Below are positions 1-6,134 of a DNA stretch of 7,859 nucleotides, piece after piece. Source of the DNA: Frankiales bacterium (GTDB taxonomy: Bacteria > Actinomycetota > Actinomycetes > Mycobacteriales > SCTD01); assembly GCA_025464795.1 (NCBI GenBank), contig JAODNB010000229.1, forward strand, positions 1 through 7,859. The letters are read 5' to 3'. Position numbers and translations under genes: made by a program. A model generated the notes under the pieces. It saw nothing but the letters and a program-made list of their open reading frames with translations, searched no databases and was not told the origin of the DNA. Position 1 is the stretch's first letter, and the number at the start of each line of letters is the position of its first letter.

Positions 1-174
1 CGGAACGAGGTCGTGCAGCAAGGGGGTGAGGACGCCCTCCACCGTGGCCTGCTCGTTCAGCGCGGGCACCAGCACAGAGACGGTCCGGTCGCCCTTCAAC
101 GCCACCAGGTCGGCCACCGGCAGCGTCGGCCAGGACGCGCGTCGGCGCCACCAGGAGGCGAAGGGATCCAGCAC
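1..174 (-). CDS. gpgS: GpgS-like family 2 glycosyltransferase, N-terminal 58 codons (cut by window edge)
   Basis: Reading the minus strand from GTG at 174 gives 58 codons that stay open to the window edge. The protein begins MLDPFASWWRRR and contains VSVLVPALNEQATV (residues 32-45), the first beta strand and nucleotide-sugar loop of GT-A family 2 glycosyltransferases. The aromatic and basic N-terminus followed by a LVALKGDRTVSV stretch resembles actinobacterial glucosyl-3-phosphoglycerate synthase, which joins glucose from UDP-glucose to 3-phosphoglycerate in the cytoplasm at the start of methylglucose lipopolysaccharide or glucosylglycerate synthesis. The DXD motif and the rest of the enzyme lie outside the window, so the family call is firm but the exact substrate is inferred. 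The start at 174 is favoured over GTG 117 because the homologous N-terminal extension is retained and a -10 hexamer sits exactly six bases upstream. The gene is divergent from folE. Confidence 0.72.
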   Translation of the reverse strand, partial: MLDPFASWWRRRASWPTLPVADLVALKGDRTVSVLVPALNEQATVEGVLTPLLHDLVP

Positions 175-180
175 CCGACC

Positions 181-186
181 ACGGTA
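181..186 (-). promoter_or_regulatory. -10 element (TACCGT) for leaderless gpgS transcript
   Basis: On the minus strand, TACCGT is followed by six bases and then the GTG at 174-172. It matches the actinobacterial TANNNT -10 and would place transcription initiation at the first base of the start codon. No Shine-Dalgarno is present and no good -35 is visible. Confidence 0.5.
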
Positions 187-206
187 ACCCGCACGGGCTG
201 CGCTGC

Positions 207-212
207 TAGCGT
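207..212 (+). promoter_or_regulatory. -10 element (TAGCGT) for leaderless folE transcript
   Basis: TAGCGT ends six bases before ATG 219, the leaderless arrangement common in actinomycetes. There is no purine-rich ribosome-binding site upstream of the ATG. The expected -35 position (about 184-190) falls on the -10 of the divergent gpgS promoter, so the two promoters overlap physically. No consensus -35 is seen. Confidence 0.5.
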
Positions 213-218
213 CAGCCG

Positions 219-785
219 ATGACCAGGTCAGCCCCTGTCGACCACGCTGCGGCCGTCAAGGCCGTCCGCGACCTGCTCGTCGCGCTGGGCGAGGACCCCG
301 AGAGCGAGCACCTCGTACGCACCCCGGAGCGCGTCGCCAGGGCCTTCGAGGAGCTGCTCACCCCGCATGACGTCGACCCGACGACCTTCCCGAACGAAGA
401 GGGGTACGACGAGCTCGTCGTGGTGCGCGACATCCCGTTCCACAGCCTCTGCGAGCACCACCTGCTGCCGTTCGTCGGACGAGCCCACGTGGCGTACCTG
501 CCGAAGGACCGGATCGTGGGCCTCAGCAAGCTCGCCCGGGTCGTCGAGCACCACAGCCGGTCCCTTCAGGTGCAGGAGCGCATGACGCAGCAGATCGCCA
601 ACTGGCTCGAGGAGCAGCTGAGCCCGCGAGGCGTCGGGGTGGTGCTGGAGGCAGAGCACATGTGCATGCGCCTGCGCGGCGTGAAGGCGCCCGGGACGAT
701 GACCGTGACCAGTGCGCTGCGGGGAGCGCTCCGCAACGACGCCCGCACCCGCGGCGAGTTCCTGGACCTGGTACGCCGGCACTGA
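219..785 (+). CDS. folE: GTP cyclohydrolase I (FolE)
   Basis: The 188-residue product is a full-length type I GTP cyclohydrolase. This enzyme converts GTP to 7,8-dihydroneopterin triphosphate and formate in the cytoplasm, the first step of folate synthesis, and acts as a homodecamer. Zinc ligands are visible as Cys78 and His81 in SLCEHHLLP and Cys149 in EHMCMRLRG. His80 aligns with the catalytic histidine and His147 with the conserved active-site histidine. GLSKLARVV (101-109) and the TSALRG motif (164-169) are also characteristic. The N-terminus is short, as in many actinobacterial forms, and ATG 219 fits a leaderless -10 six bases upstream. In many actinomycetes folE lies downstream of ftsH with folP, folB and folK; here it stands alone beside the gpgS-like gene. 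In Mycobacterium tuberculosis a folP homologue adjoins gpgS, so other folate genes might lie beyond the left edge. The hairpin at 794-813 probably ends the transcript. Confidence 0.96.
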   Translation: MTRSAPVDHAAAVKAVRDLLVALGEDPESEHLVRTPERVARAFEELLTPHDVDPTTFPNEEGYDELVVVRDIPFHSLCEHHLLPFVGRAHVAYLPKDRIVGLSKLARVVEHHSRSLQVQERMTQQIANWLEEQLSPRGVGVVLEAEHMCMRLRGVKAPGTMTVTSALRGALRNDARTRGEFLDLVRRH

Positions 786-793
786 CCCCTCTG

Positions 794-813
794 CCGTCGG
801 GCTCACCTGACGG
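794..813 (+). terminator. Hairpin after folE, candidate terminator
   Basis: Eight bases (794-801, CCGTCGGG) pair with 806-813 (CCTGACGG), including one G-T wobble, around the tetraloop CTCA. It starts eight bases after the folE stop. No T-tract follows, which is common for actinobacterial terminators but lowers certainty. Confidence 0.45.
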
Positions 814-823
814 GATGCGCCGT

Positions 824-856
824 GTCCATCCGCCGTGAACCTGGTGTTCACTCGAT
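824..856 (+). promoter_or_regulatory. Putative PhoP (PHO) box of three 11-bp units upstream of ppk
   Basis: Three contiguous 11-base units, GTCCATCCGCC (824-834), GTGAACCTGGT (835-845) and GTTCACTCGAT (846-856), resemble the Streptomyces PhoP direct-repeat unit G(G/T)TCAYYYR(G/C). They match about 9, 8 and 9 of its ten positions. In Streptomyces ppk is known to be under PhoP control, so the location makes sense. The second and third units also form a perfect inverted repeat, GTGAAC-N5-GTTCAC (835-851), so a dimeric repressor operator is an alternative reading. A weak -10-like GAGGAT lies at 862-867, which would suit an activator-dependent promoter starting near 874. Confidence 0.5.
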
Positions 857-873
857 CCGTGGAGGATCGACGC

Positions 874-888
874 GTGACGACGGCATGA
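874..888 (+). other. Four-codon mini-ORF (MTTA) overlapping the ppk start
   Basis: GTG-ACG-ACG-GCA-TGA is preceded by GGAGG at 861-865 with an eight-base spacing, ideal for translation. Its TGA overlaps the in-frame ppk ATG as ATGA (885-888). The same GGAGG is 19 bases from the ppk ATG, too far to serve it directly. This would permit translational coupling, in which ribosomes finish the mini-ORF and restart on ppk. It may instead be coincidence, with ppk read from a transcript starting near 874. Confidence 0.35.
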
Positions 889-2984
889 CGCTCGAGAGAG
901 GTGCTGCTGCCGCGCTCAGCGCCGAGGACCTCACCGACAGCCCTCGCCGCTTCCTCAACCGCGAGGTGTCGTGGCTGGACTTCAACGAGCGGGTGCTCGC
1001 CCTGTCGCAGGACACGGCGTGCCCGCTATTGGAGCGGACCAAGTTCCTCGCGATCTTCGCCACCAACCTCGACGAGTTCTTCATGCTGCGCGTGGCCGGC
1101 CTCATCCGCCGCCTCGAGACCGGTCTGGGGGTCCGCAGTGCCGACGGCCTCAGCACCCGACGGCAGCTGGAGCTGATCCGCGGCCGAGCGCGTGAGCTCG
1201 CCCAGGAGCACGCCCGTACCTTCCTGGACGCCGTCCTGCCCGCCCTCTGCGACGCAGGCATCGAGCTGCTCACGTGGGAGCAGCTGCCCGCGGACGAGCA
1301 GCTGCGTCTGCACGGCTGGTTCCGCGAGCGGGTCTTCCCCGTGCTGACCCCGCTGGCTGTCGACCCGGCGCACCCGTTCCCGTACATCAGCGGCCTGTCC
1401 CTCAACCTGGCCGCGCTGGTGCGCGACCCGCTGACAGGGGCCGAGCGCTTCGCCCGCGTGAAGGTGCCCAACAACGTGCACCGGTTCGTGCAGGTGCAGG
1501 GCGGGCCGCCCGGGATCTCGCGCTACCTGCCGCTCGAGCAGCTCATCGGGCAGCACCTGCAGCAGCTCTTCCCGGGCCTGGAGGTGCTCGGGCACCATGC
1601 CTTCCGGGTCACCCGCAACGCCGATCTCGAGGTGGAGGAGGATCGCGACGAGGACCTCCTGCAGGCTCTCGAGCGCGAGCTCTCCCGCCGGCGCTTCGGT
1701 CCGGTCGTCCGGCTCGAGGTGGGCGAGCAGATGGACCCTCACGTGCTGGACCTGCTCGTGCGCGAGCTCGACGTGACCCTGGACGACGTGGTGGCCGTAC
1801 CCGGTCTGCTCGCCCTGTCGTCACTGCACGAGCTGTCCGCCATCGACCGCGCGGAGCTGAAGGACGAGCCCTTCGTCCCCGCGACCCACCCTCGGCTCGT
1901 CGACGGGGAGCAGCCGGCGGACATGTTCGCGGCGCTGCGCGAGGGCGACATCCTCGTGCACCATCCCTACGACTCGTTCTCCACCAGCGTCCAGCGCTTC
2001 CTCGAGCAGGCTGCCGCGGACCCGCAGGTGCTGGCGATCAAGCAGACGCTCTACCGGACGTCCGGCGACTCCCCGATCGTGGACGCCCTGATCGACGCAG
2101 CCGAGGCCGGCAAGCAGGTCGTGGTCGTCATCGAGATCACCGCGCGCTTCGACGAGCAGGCCAACATCAGATGGGCGCGCAAGCTCGAGCGTGCGGGCTG
2201 TCACGTCGTCTACGGACTGCTCGGCCTGAAGACGCACTGCAAGACGGCGCTCGTCGTGCGCCAGGAGTCCGGGGGGCTGCGCCGCTACTGCCACTTCGGC
2301 ACGGGCAACTACCACCCCCGAACGGCACGGCTGTACGAAGACCTCGGTCTGTTCACTGCCGACCCGGCACTGGGCGCTGACCTGACCGACCTGTTCAACG
2401 CTCTCACCGGCTACAGCAGCCAGACGGAGTACCGCGACCTGCTCGTCGCGCCCCACAGCGTGCGCTCCGGCCTGATCGAGCTGATCCGGCGGGAGGCCGA
2501 CCACGCACGTGCCGGTCGCCCCTCCGGTATCCGCATCAAGGCCAACGGCGTGGTCGACGAGGAGCTCATCGACGCGCTGTACAAGGCGAGCCAGGCCGGT
2601 GTTCCCATCGACGTGGTGGTCCGCAGCATCTGCGCCGTACGGCCCGGGGCGCCTGGGTTGTCGGACACCATCCGGGTCCGCAGCATCCTCGGCCGGTTCC
2701 TCGAGCACTCTCGCGTGACGTCCTTCGAGAACGGCGGCGAACCGGAGTACTGGATGGGCAGCGCCGACATCATGCACCGCAACCTCGACCGTCGCGTCGA
2801 GACGTTGGCCCGGGTGAAGGACCCTGACGTCAAGGCGCGGCTGGCCGCGATGCTCGACCGGCTGACGGCCGACGACGTTCGTCGCTGGGACCTCGACGTC
2901 GAGGGCGAGTGGCACCACGTCGGCACGGTCGACGTGCAGGCCGAGCTGCTTCGGAAGGCCGCCGACAGCACGTCGGTGTCCTAG
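885..2984 (+). CDS. ppk: Polyphosphate kinase 1 (PPK1)
   Basis: The product (699 residues from ATG 885) reversibly transfers the terminal phosphate of ATP onto inorganic polyphosphate, building a phosphate and energy store; PPK1 enzymes are typically membrane-associated. The whole length matches the family: N domain with RFLNREVSWLDF (22-33), the conserved VDPAHPFP block, HHPYDSF (359-365), and the two phospholipase-D-like C-terminal domains. His451 in LKTHCKTALV aligns with the autophosphorylated histidine (E. coli His435) and His608 in RFLEHSR with the second catalytic histidine (E. coli His592). HFGTGNY (470-476) and the SADIMHRNLDRR block are intact. An in-frame GTG at 822 would add 21 poorly conserved residues, but it lies across the PHO-like repeats and lacks a ribosome-binding site, so ATG 885 is preferred; neither start has a conventional Shine-Dalgarno. 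The stop is ten bases before ppx, whose product degrades polyphosphate. Confidence 0.96.
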   Translation: MTLERGAAAALSAEDLTDSPRRFLNREVSWLDFNERVLALSQDTACPLLERTKFLAIFATNLDEFFMLRVAGLIRRLETGLGVRSADGLSTRRQLELIRGRARELAQEHARTFLDAVLPALCDAGIELLTWEQLPADEQLRLHGWFRERVFPVLTPLAVDPAHPFPYISGLSLNLAALVRDPLTGAERFARVKVPNNVHRFVQVQGGPPGISRYLPLEQLIGQHLQQLFPGLEVLGHHAFRVTRNADLEVEEDRDEDLLQALERELSRRRFGPVVRLEVGEQMDPHVLDLLVRELDVTLDDVVAVPGLLALSSLHELSAIDRAELKDEPFVPATHPRLVDGEQPADMFAALREGDILVHHPYDSFSTSVQRFLEQAAADPQVLAIKQTLYRTSGDSPIVDALIDAAEAGKQVVVVIEITARFDEQANIRWARKLERAGCHVVYGLLGLKTHCKTALVVRQESGGLRRYCHFGTGNYHPRTARLYEDLGLFTADPALGADLTDLFNALTGYSSQTEYRDLLVAPHSVRSGLIELIRREADHARAGRPSGIRIKANGVVDEELIDALYKASQAGVPIDVVVRSICAVRPGAPGLSDTIRVRSILGRFLEHSRVTSFENGGEPEYWMGSADIMHRNLDRRVETLARVKDPDVKARLAAMLDRLTADDVRRWDLDVEGEWHHVGTVDVQAELLRKAADSTSVS

Positions 2985-2987
2985 CCT
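2982..2987 (+). promoter_or_regulatory. -10 element (TAGCCT) for leaderless ppx transcript, overlapping the ppk stop
   Basis: TAGCCT ends six bases before ATG 2994, and its first three bases are the ppk stop codon TAG. No Shine-Dalgarno precedes ppx, so an internal leaderless promoter is plausible in addition to read-through from ppk. No consensus -35 is seen. Confidence 0.45.
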
Positions 2988-2993
2988 TCGCCC

Positions 2994-3941
2994 ATGCGCT
3001 TGGGTGTCCTGGACGTGGGGTCGAACACGATCCACCTCCTCGTCGTGGACGCCCATCCCGGGTCGCACCCGGAAGCCGTTCGGAGCCACAAGACCGAGCT
3101 GCGGCTCTCCGAGCTGATCGGCGCCGACGGGCGGCTGGGCGCCTACGGTCGGGATCTGCTCGTGGCCGCCGTCGCGGCCGCAGCGGCCGCTGCGCGCGAG
3201 GAGAAGGTCGAGGACCTCGTGGCCTTCGCGACGTCGGCCGTCCGTGAGGCGGTCGACGGCTCCGAGGTCCTGGAGGCGGTGCGCCTGAAGACCGGCGTCG
3301 ACCTGGCTGTGCTGTCTGGTGCCGACGAGGCGAGCCTGACCTTCCTCGCCGTCCGCCGCTGGTTCGGGTGGAGCTCCGGTCGCCTGCTCTGCCTTGACAT
3401 CGGCGGCGGGTCGCTCGAGATCGGCTGCGGGCGCGACGAGCTCCCCGACCTGGCGCTGTCGGTACCGCTCGGTGCCGGACGGCTCACCCGGGAGTGGCTG
3501 CCCGACGACCCGCCGACCCGCAAGCAGATCACGGCCCTCCGCGAGCACGTGTGGCAGCAGATCGCCGACGTCGTGCCGCAGGTGCACGCGCAGGGTGCTC
3601 CCGACCGCGTCGTGGCGACCTCGAAGACGTTCCGCTCCCTGGCCCGACTGGACGGCGCGGCCCCCTACGCCCTCGGGCAGCGGGTGAAGCGGCGGCTGAG
3701 CCGACGCGGACTGGAGGGCATCGTCGACCTGCTGTCGACCATGCCGAACGCCGATCGCGCACTCCTGCCGGGCGTCTCCGCAGGTCGGGCGCCACAGCTG
3801 CTCGCCGGTGCCATCGTCGCGCTCGAAGCCCTCACCGCCTTCGCCATCGAGCGCGTCGACATCTGCCCGTGGGCCATGCGTGAGGGCGTCGTGCTCCGGC
3901 GCCTCGACTGGCTGAACGAGGAGGAGCAGCTTCGCAGCTAG
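2994..3941 (+). CDS. ppx: Exopolyphosphatase, short Ppx/GppA type
   Basis: The 315-residue protein belongs to the Ppx/GppA family of the actin/Hsp70 ATPase fold. It removes terminal phosphates from polyphosphate; some relatives also cleave pppGpp. The first phosphate-binding loop is LDVGSNTIHLLVVD (6-19), the second is LDIGGGSLEIG (134-144), and Glu112 in LSGADEASL sits where the catalytic glutamate is expected. Blocks such as LTREWLPDDPP and ATSKTFRSLARL match mycobacterial PPX1. Like that protein it lacks the C-terminal HD domain of the roughly 500-residue E. coli form, so it is the short class and probably favours short chains. An alanine run (61-67) encoded by two GCGGCCGC palindromes replaces a more charged helix and is probably neutral. 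The placement ten bases after ppk links synthesis and breakdown. ATG 2994 fits a leaderless -10. Confidence 0.94.
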   Translation: MRLGVLDVGSNTIHLLVVDAHPGSHPEAVRSHKTELRLSELIGADGRLGAYGRDLLVAAVAAAAAAAREEKVEDLVAFATSAVREAVDGSEVLEAVRLKTGVDLAVLSGADEASLTFLAVRRWFGWSSGRLLCLDIGGGSLEIGCGRDELPDLALSVPLGAGRLTREWLPDDPPTRKQITALREHVWQQIADVVPQVHAQGAPDRVVATSKTFRSLARLDGAAPYALGQRVKRRLSRRGLEGIVDLLSTMPNADRALLPGVSAGRAPQLLAGAIVALEALTAFAIERVDICPWAMREGVVLRRLDWLNEEEQLRS

Positions 3942-3967
3942 CCGGTCTGGGCGACGGTCTCAGGGCT

Positions 3968-3973
3968 TACGGT
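3968..3973 (+). promoter_or_regulatory. -10 element (TACGGT) for leaderless ABC operon transcript
   Basis: TACGGT ends six bases before GTG 3980. No Shine-Dalgarno is visible in the 38 bases after ppx. This supports GTG 3980 as the start and suggests the ABC operon is transcribed independently of ppk-ppx. Confidence 0.5.
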
Positions 3974-3979
3974 CGGTGC

Positions 3980-4795
3980 GTGGTGGTCCTCGCGGCAGCT
4001 GGTGTGCGCAAGTCCTTCGGCAACCTCGTCGCCCTCGACGGGGTGGATCTCGTCGTCGAGGCGGGGACCGTTCACGCCCTGCTCGGGCCGAACGGGGCAG
4101 GCAAGTCGACGCTGCTGCGGATCCTGCTCGGGCTGGTCACTCCGGATGCGGGGACGGTCGACCTGCACGGGACCGTGGGCGGCTTCGTCGAAGCGCCAGG
4201 TGCCTACCCCTACCTGACCGGCAGGCAGAACCTCGAGCTGATGGCAGGTCTCGACGACCGACCAGGTGAGGTGTCCGAGGTCCTCCGCCAGGTCGACCTG
4301 CTCGATCGCGCGGACAGCAAAGTCGCCGGTTGGTCGTTGGGAATGCGCCAGCGGCTCGGCATCGCCGCCGGTCTGCTCCGCCGCCCAGACCTGCTGGTCC
4401 TCGACGAACCAGCGAACGGGCTCGACCCGTTGGGAGTTCTTGCCCTTCGAGACCTGATCAGCGAGCTGGCGACCGGTGGTCTTGCCGTACTGCTGTGCAG
4501 TCACGACCTCGCGGAGGTCGACGCGCTTGCCGACCAGGTCACCTTCCTCGTACGAGGTCGGGTCGGGTGGAGCGGCACCGCCACGGACCTTCGTGCCCGA
4601 CCGGGCCGGTGCCTGCTCACGACCAGCGACGACGCGAGAGCGGCCACAGTCCTGGGCCGGGGCTTGGAGCTCACGGGTACGACGGAGGAGATCGACGCGC
4701 AGGTGCTTGCCCTTGCGGCACACGGGATCGCGGTGCGGAGCCTGGTCCGGGAGAGCCTCCCGCTCGAACAGGCCTTCGTGGAGCTGGCGCAGTGA
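3980..4795 (+). CDS. ABC transporter ATP-binding protein, BcrA-like (ABC-2 exporter type)
   Basis: The 271-residue cytoplasmic ATPase would power the permease encoded next to it. Walker A is GPNGAGKST (36-44), the signature is SLGMRQR (119-125), Walker B with the catalytic glutamate is LLVLDEPANGLDP (138-150, Glu143), and the switch histidine is His175 in LLCSHDL. The Q-loop region reads GFVEAPGAYPYLTGRQNL, with Glu71 at the usual glutamine position. That substitution and the SLGMRQR signature are typical of the bacitracin- and antibiotic-export subfamily (BcrA, CcmA-like COG1131). After residue about 205 comes a short C-terminal tail common in this group. The stop overlaps the permease start by four bases (GTGA), implying a coupled operon. 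Export is the likely direction, but the substrate cannot be read from sequence; drug or peptide resistance is only one possibility. The start is supported by the -10 at 3968-3973. Confidence 0.92.
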   Translation: MVVLAAAGVRKSFGNLVALDGVDLVVEAGTVHALLGPNGAGKSTLLRILLGLVTPDAGTVDLHGTVGGFVEAPGAYPYLTGRQNLELMAGLDDRPGEVSEVLRQVDLLDRADSKVAGWSLGMRQRLGIAAGLLRRPDLLVLDEPANGLDPLGVLALRDLISELATGGLAVLLCSHDLAEVDALADQVTFLVRGRVGWSGTATDLRARPGRCLLTTSDDARAATVLGRGLELTGTTEEIDAQVLALAAHGIAVRSLVRESLPLEQAFVELAQ

Positions 4796-5589
4796 AGGTC
4801 CTGCGTTGGGAGCTGTTCAAGCTCCGGGCTCAGCTGCGGGTGCGGGCCGCCCTGACGGTCTGCCTGCTCGCCCCACCGCTGCTCGCCCTCGTCCTGAGCA
4901 GCCAACCGGGGCTGCCCAAGGACACCTTGTTCGGCCGGCACCTGCACGAGTCGGGGTTCGCACTTCCCCTGCTGGTCCTGGGGTTTGCGGGCACCTGGGT
5001 GCTTCCGCTGATGACGAGCCTCGTGGCCGGTGACATCTTCGCGTGCGAGGACGCGCTCGGGACCTGGCCGGCGATGCTGACCCGGTCCCGTACCCGGTCA
5101 GAGGTCTTCACCGGCAAGGCCGTCGCTTCGGTGCTCGTCGCCGTCGCGCTGCTGGTCGTCACCGCGCTGAGCAGCCTGGTGGCCGGTCTCGTCCTGGCCG
5201 GGGACCGTCCGCTGACCTCGTTGTCCGGCGATGCCCTCGACCCTGGGCACGCTCTGCTCCTGGTGCTGCTCAGCTGGCTGAGCGAGGTTCCCCCGCTGCT
5301 CGGCTTCACCGCCGTCGCCTGGCTGATGTCGGTGCGCAGCCGCAACCCGCTCGTGGGAGTAGGCGGCCCCGCGGTGCTCGGCGCGGTCCTGCAGCTCCTC
5401 AGCCTCGTCGGTGCGCTCGGTTCGGCCACCAATGCGCTCCTCACCACGCCCTTCAACGCCTGGCACGGGATCGTCCGCCACGACCCGTACCTGGGTCCGC
5501 TCTGGCAGGGGCTGCTCGTCAGCCTTGTGTGGGCGGTCCCCTGCGCGGTCGTCGCACGGCGGACCTTCCTGAAACGGGACATCACATGA
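4792..5589 (+). CDS. ABC-2 type transporter permease
   Basis: The 265-residue integral membrane protein begins MKVLRWELFKLRAQ, the amphipathic N-terminal elbow of ABC-2 permeases. It has about six hydrophobic segments, near residues 19-36, 56-78, 108-136, 152-180, 187-211 and 238-256. After the second segment comes GDIFACEDALGTWPAMLTRSRTR (80-102), the cytoplasmic loop with conserved acidic residue and GT pair seen in ABC-2 exporters, followed by the usual GK (108-109) at the base of the third helix. The GTG start overlaps the ATPase stop as GTGA, and the stop overlaps the lipoprotein start as ATGA, so the three genes are almost certainly one translationally coupled unit. The frame is open upstream inside the ATPase gene, but that part is out-of-frame shadow. 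The permease would dimerise with two copies of the ATPase. The cargo is unknown. Confidence 0.9.
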   Translation: MKVLRWELFKLRAQLRVRAALTVCLLAPPLLALVLSSQPGLPKDTLFGRHLHESGFALPLLVLGFAGTWVLPLMTSLVAGDIFACEDALGTWPAMLTRSRTRSEVFTGKAVASVLVAVALLVVTALSSLVAGLVLAGDRPLTSLSGDALDPGHALLLVLLSWLSEVPPLLGFTAVAWLMSVRSRNPLVGVGGPAVLGAVLQLLSLVGALGSATNALLTTPFNAWHGIVRHDPYLGPLWQGLLVSLVWAVPCAVVARRTFLKRDIT

Positions 5590-6005
5590 GACGCGTCCTG
5601 CCTCTCCTGGGTCTTGCCGTCCTGGCGAGTGGCTGCGGCAGCGCGCTCACGTCCGAGCGGCTGTCGCCCTCTTTCGCCACCGCCTTCCGAGCGCTGTACG
5701 TCCAGCAGCAGTCCCTCGTCGGTCGGACCTCGCTCGCATCCAAGGATCTGCAGGCGCTGAGCTCGTGCCGTCGCACCGGCACCGCCGCCTCAGGCCCTGG
5801 GGAGGACTGGGTGTGCACCGTGCAGTACGTCGACGCCGGCGCCTCCGCGGTTCAGACCTTCGAGGTGCAGGTCAAGCCCGACGGGTGCTGGAAGGCCGAC
5901 GGCCCACCGGCCTCCCAGCCGGCACAGCTCGCGAACCCGACGGACGGGAGCCTGCAGGCCAACCCGCTGTCGGAGTTCGACGGCTGCTTCGACACCAGCT
6001 GGTGA
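5586..6005 (+). CDS. Small secreted lipoprotein of the ABC operon, unknown function
   Basis: The 139-residue protein starts MRRVLPLLGLAVLASGCGS: a short basic n-region, a hydrophobic core and a lipobox-like LASGC with Cys17 as the expected lipidated residue, so it should be anchored on the outer face of the membrane. The mature part has four more cysteines (61, 77, 101, 134), suggesting two disulfides, in the contexts SSCRRTG, DWVCTVQY, PDGCWKADGPP and EFDGCFDTSW. I recall similar small lipoproteins or hypothetical proteins beside ABC-2 pairs in other actinomycetes, but I cannot name a domain. Its ATG overlaps the permease stop (ATGA), so it is made with the transporter and may be an accessory, sensor or immunity-like partner. 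It is too small to be a typical substrate-binding protein. The function is not assigned. Confidence 0.8.
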   Translation: MRRVLPLLGLAVLASGCGSALTSERLSPSFATAFRALYVQQQSLVGRTSLASKDLQALSSCRRTGTAASGPGEDWVCTVQYVDAGASAVQTFEVQVKPDGCWKADGPPASQPAQLANPTDGSLQANPLSEFDGCFDTSW

Positions 6006-6056
6006 CCCCCTCCTCCTCCCACTTCCCTGACGGAAGTCGATGCGGGTGTCAGGGGG
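6006..6056 (+). terminator. Nested inverted repeats after the lipoprotein gene, candidate terminator
   Basis: CCCCCT (6006-6011) can pair with AGGGGG (6051-6056), enclosing the perfect hairpin ACTTCC-ctgac-GGAAGT (6021-6037). An alternative stem pairs CCCTGAC (6025-6031) with GTCAGGG (6048-6054). There is no T-tract, so this is a GC-rich structure that may end the ABC operon rather than a canonical terminator. Confidence 0.35.
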
Positions 6057-6134
6057 AGGCGGGCGGCGGTGAGGACCACGCAACACGGATGTCACGAGAC
6101 GGATCTCTCGAGGCAATGCGCCACCTGTTGAGTC
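6057..6134. other. Intergenic segment without a recognisable gene
   Basis: No coding frame with a plausible start and codon bias is seen here. A five-base-pair hairpin, CGAGA-cggatc-TCTCG (6095-6110), is present and could belong to the termination region. A TTGAGT at 6128-6133 resembles a -35, but no good -10 lies at the right distance before the riboswitch, so the promoter of the guanidine permease is not located. Confidence 0.4.

Noticed and set aside
822..884. GTG 822 as the ppk start
   Set aside because: It would place the PHO-like repeats inside the coding region, has no ribosome-binding site and no -10 at leaderless spacing, and adds residues unlike the family.
1274..2380. Plus-strand open frame of 368 codons inside ppk in another frame
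   Set aside because: It is Ala, Arg, Gly and Pro rich and low in complexity, and fully contained in ppk, whose frame carries all catalytic motifs.
3174..3190. Two GCGGCCGC palindromes as a possible binding site or repeat
   Set aside because: They encode an alanine run within ppx and are explained by GCG/GCC/GCA/GCT alanine codons.
1821..3587. Very long open frame (588 codons) on the minus strand across ppk and ppx
   Set aside because: It lies antisense to two genes with intact family motifs. GC-rich codon bias routinely leaves such antisense frames open, and its translation shows no recognisable domain.
4330..4791. N-terminal extension of the ABC permease and, similarly, of the lipoprotein frame from 5043
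   Set aside because: Both extensions overlap the preceding gene's coding sequence in a different frame and have shadow-like composition. The four-base overlaps at 4792 and 5586 give proper membrane and signal-peptide N-termini.
6095..6110. Small hairpin CGAGA/TCTCG as a possible small RNA
   Set aside because: Five base pairs with no promoter or conserved surroundings is within chance expectation for this composition.
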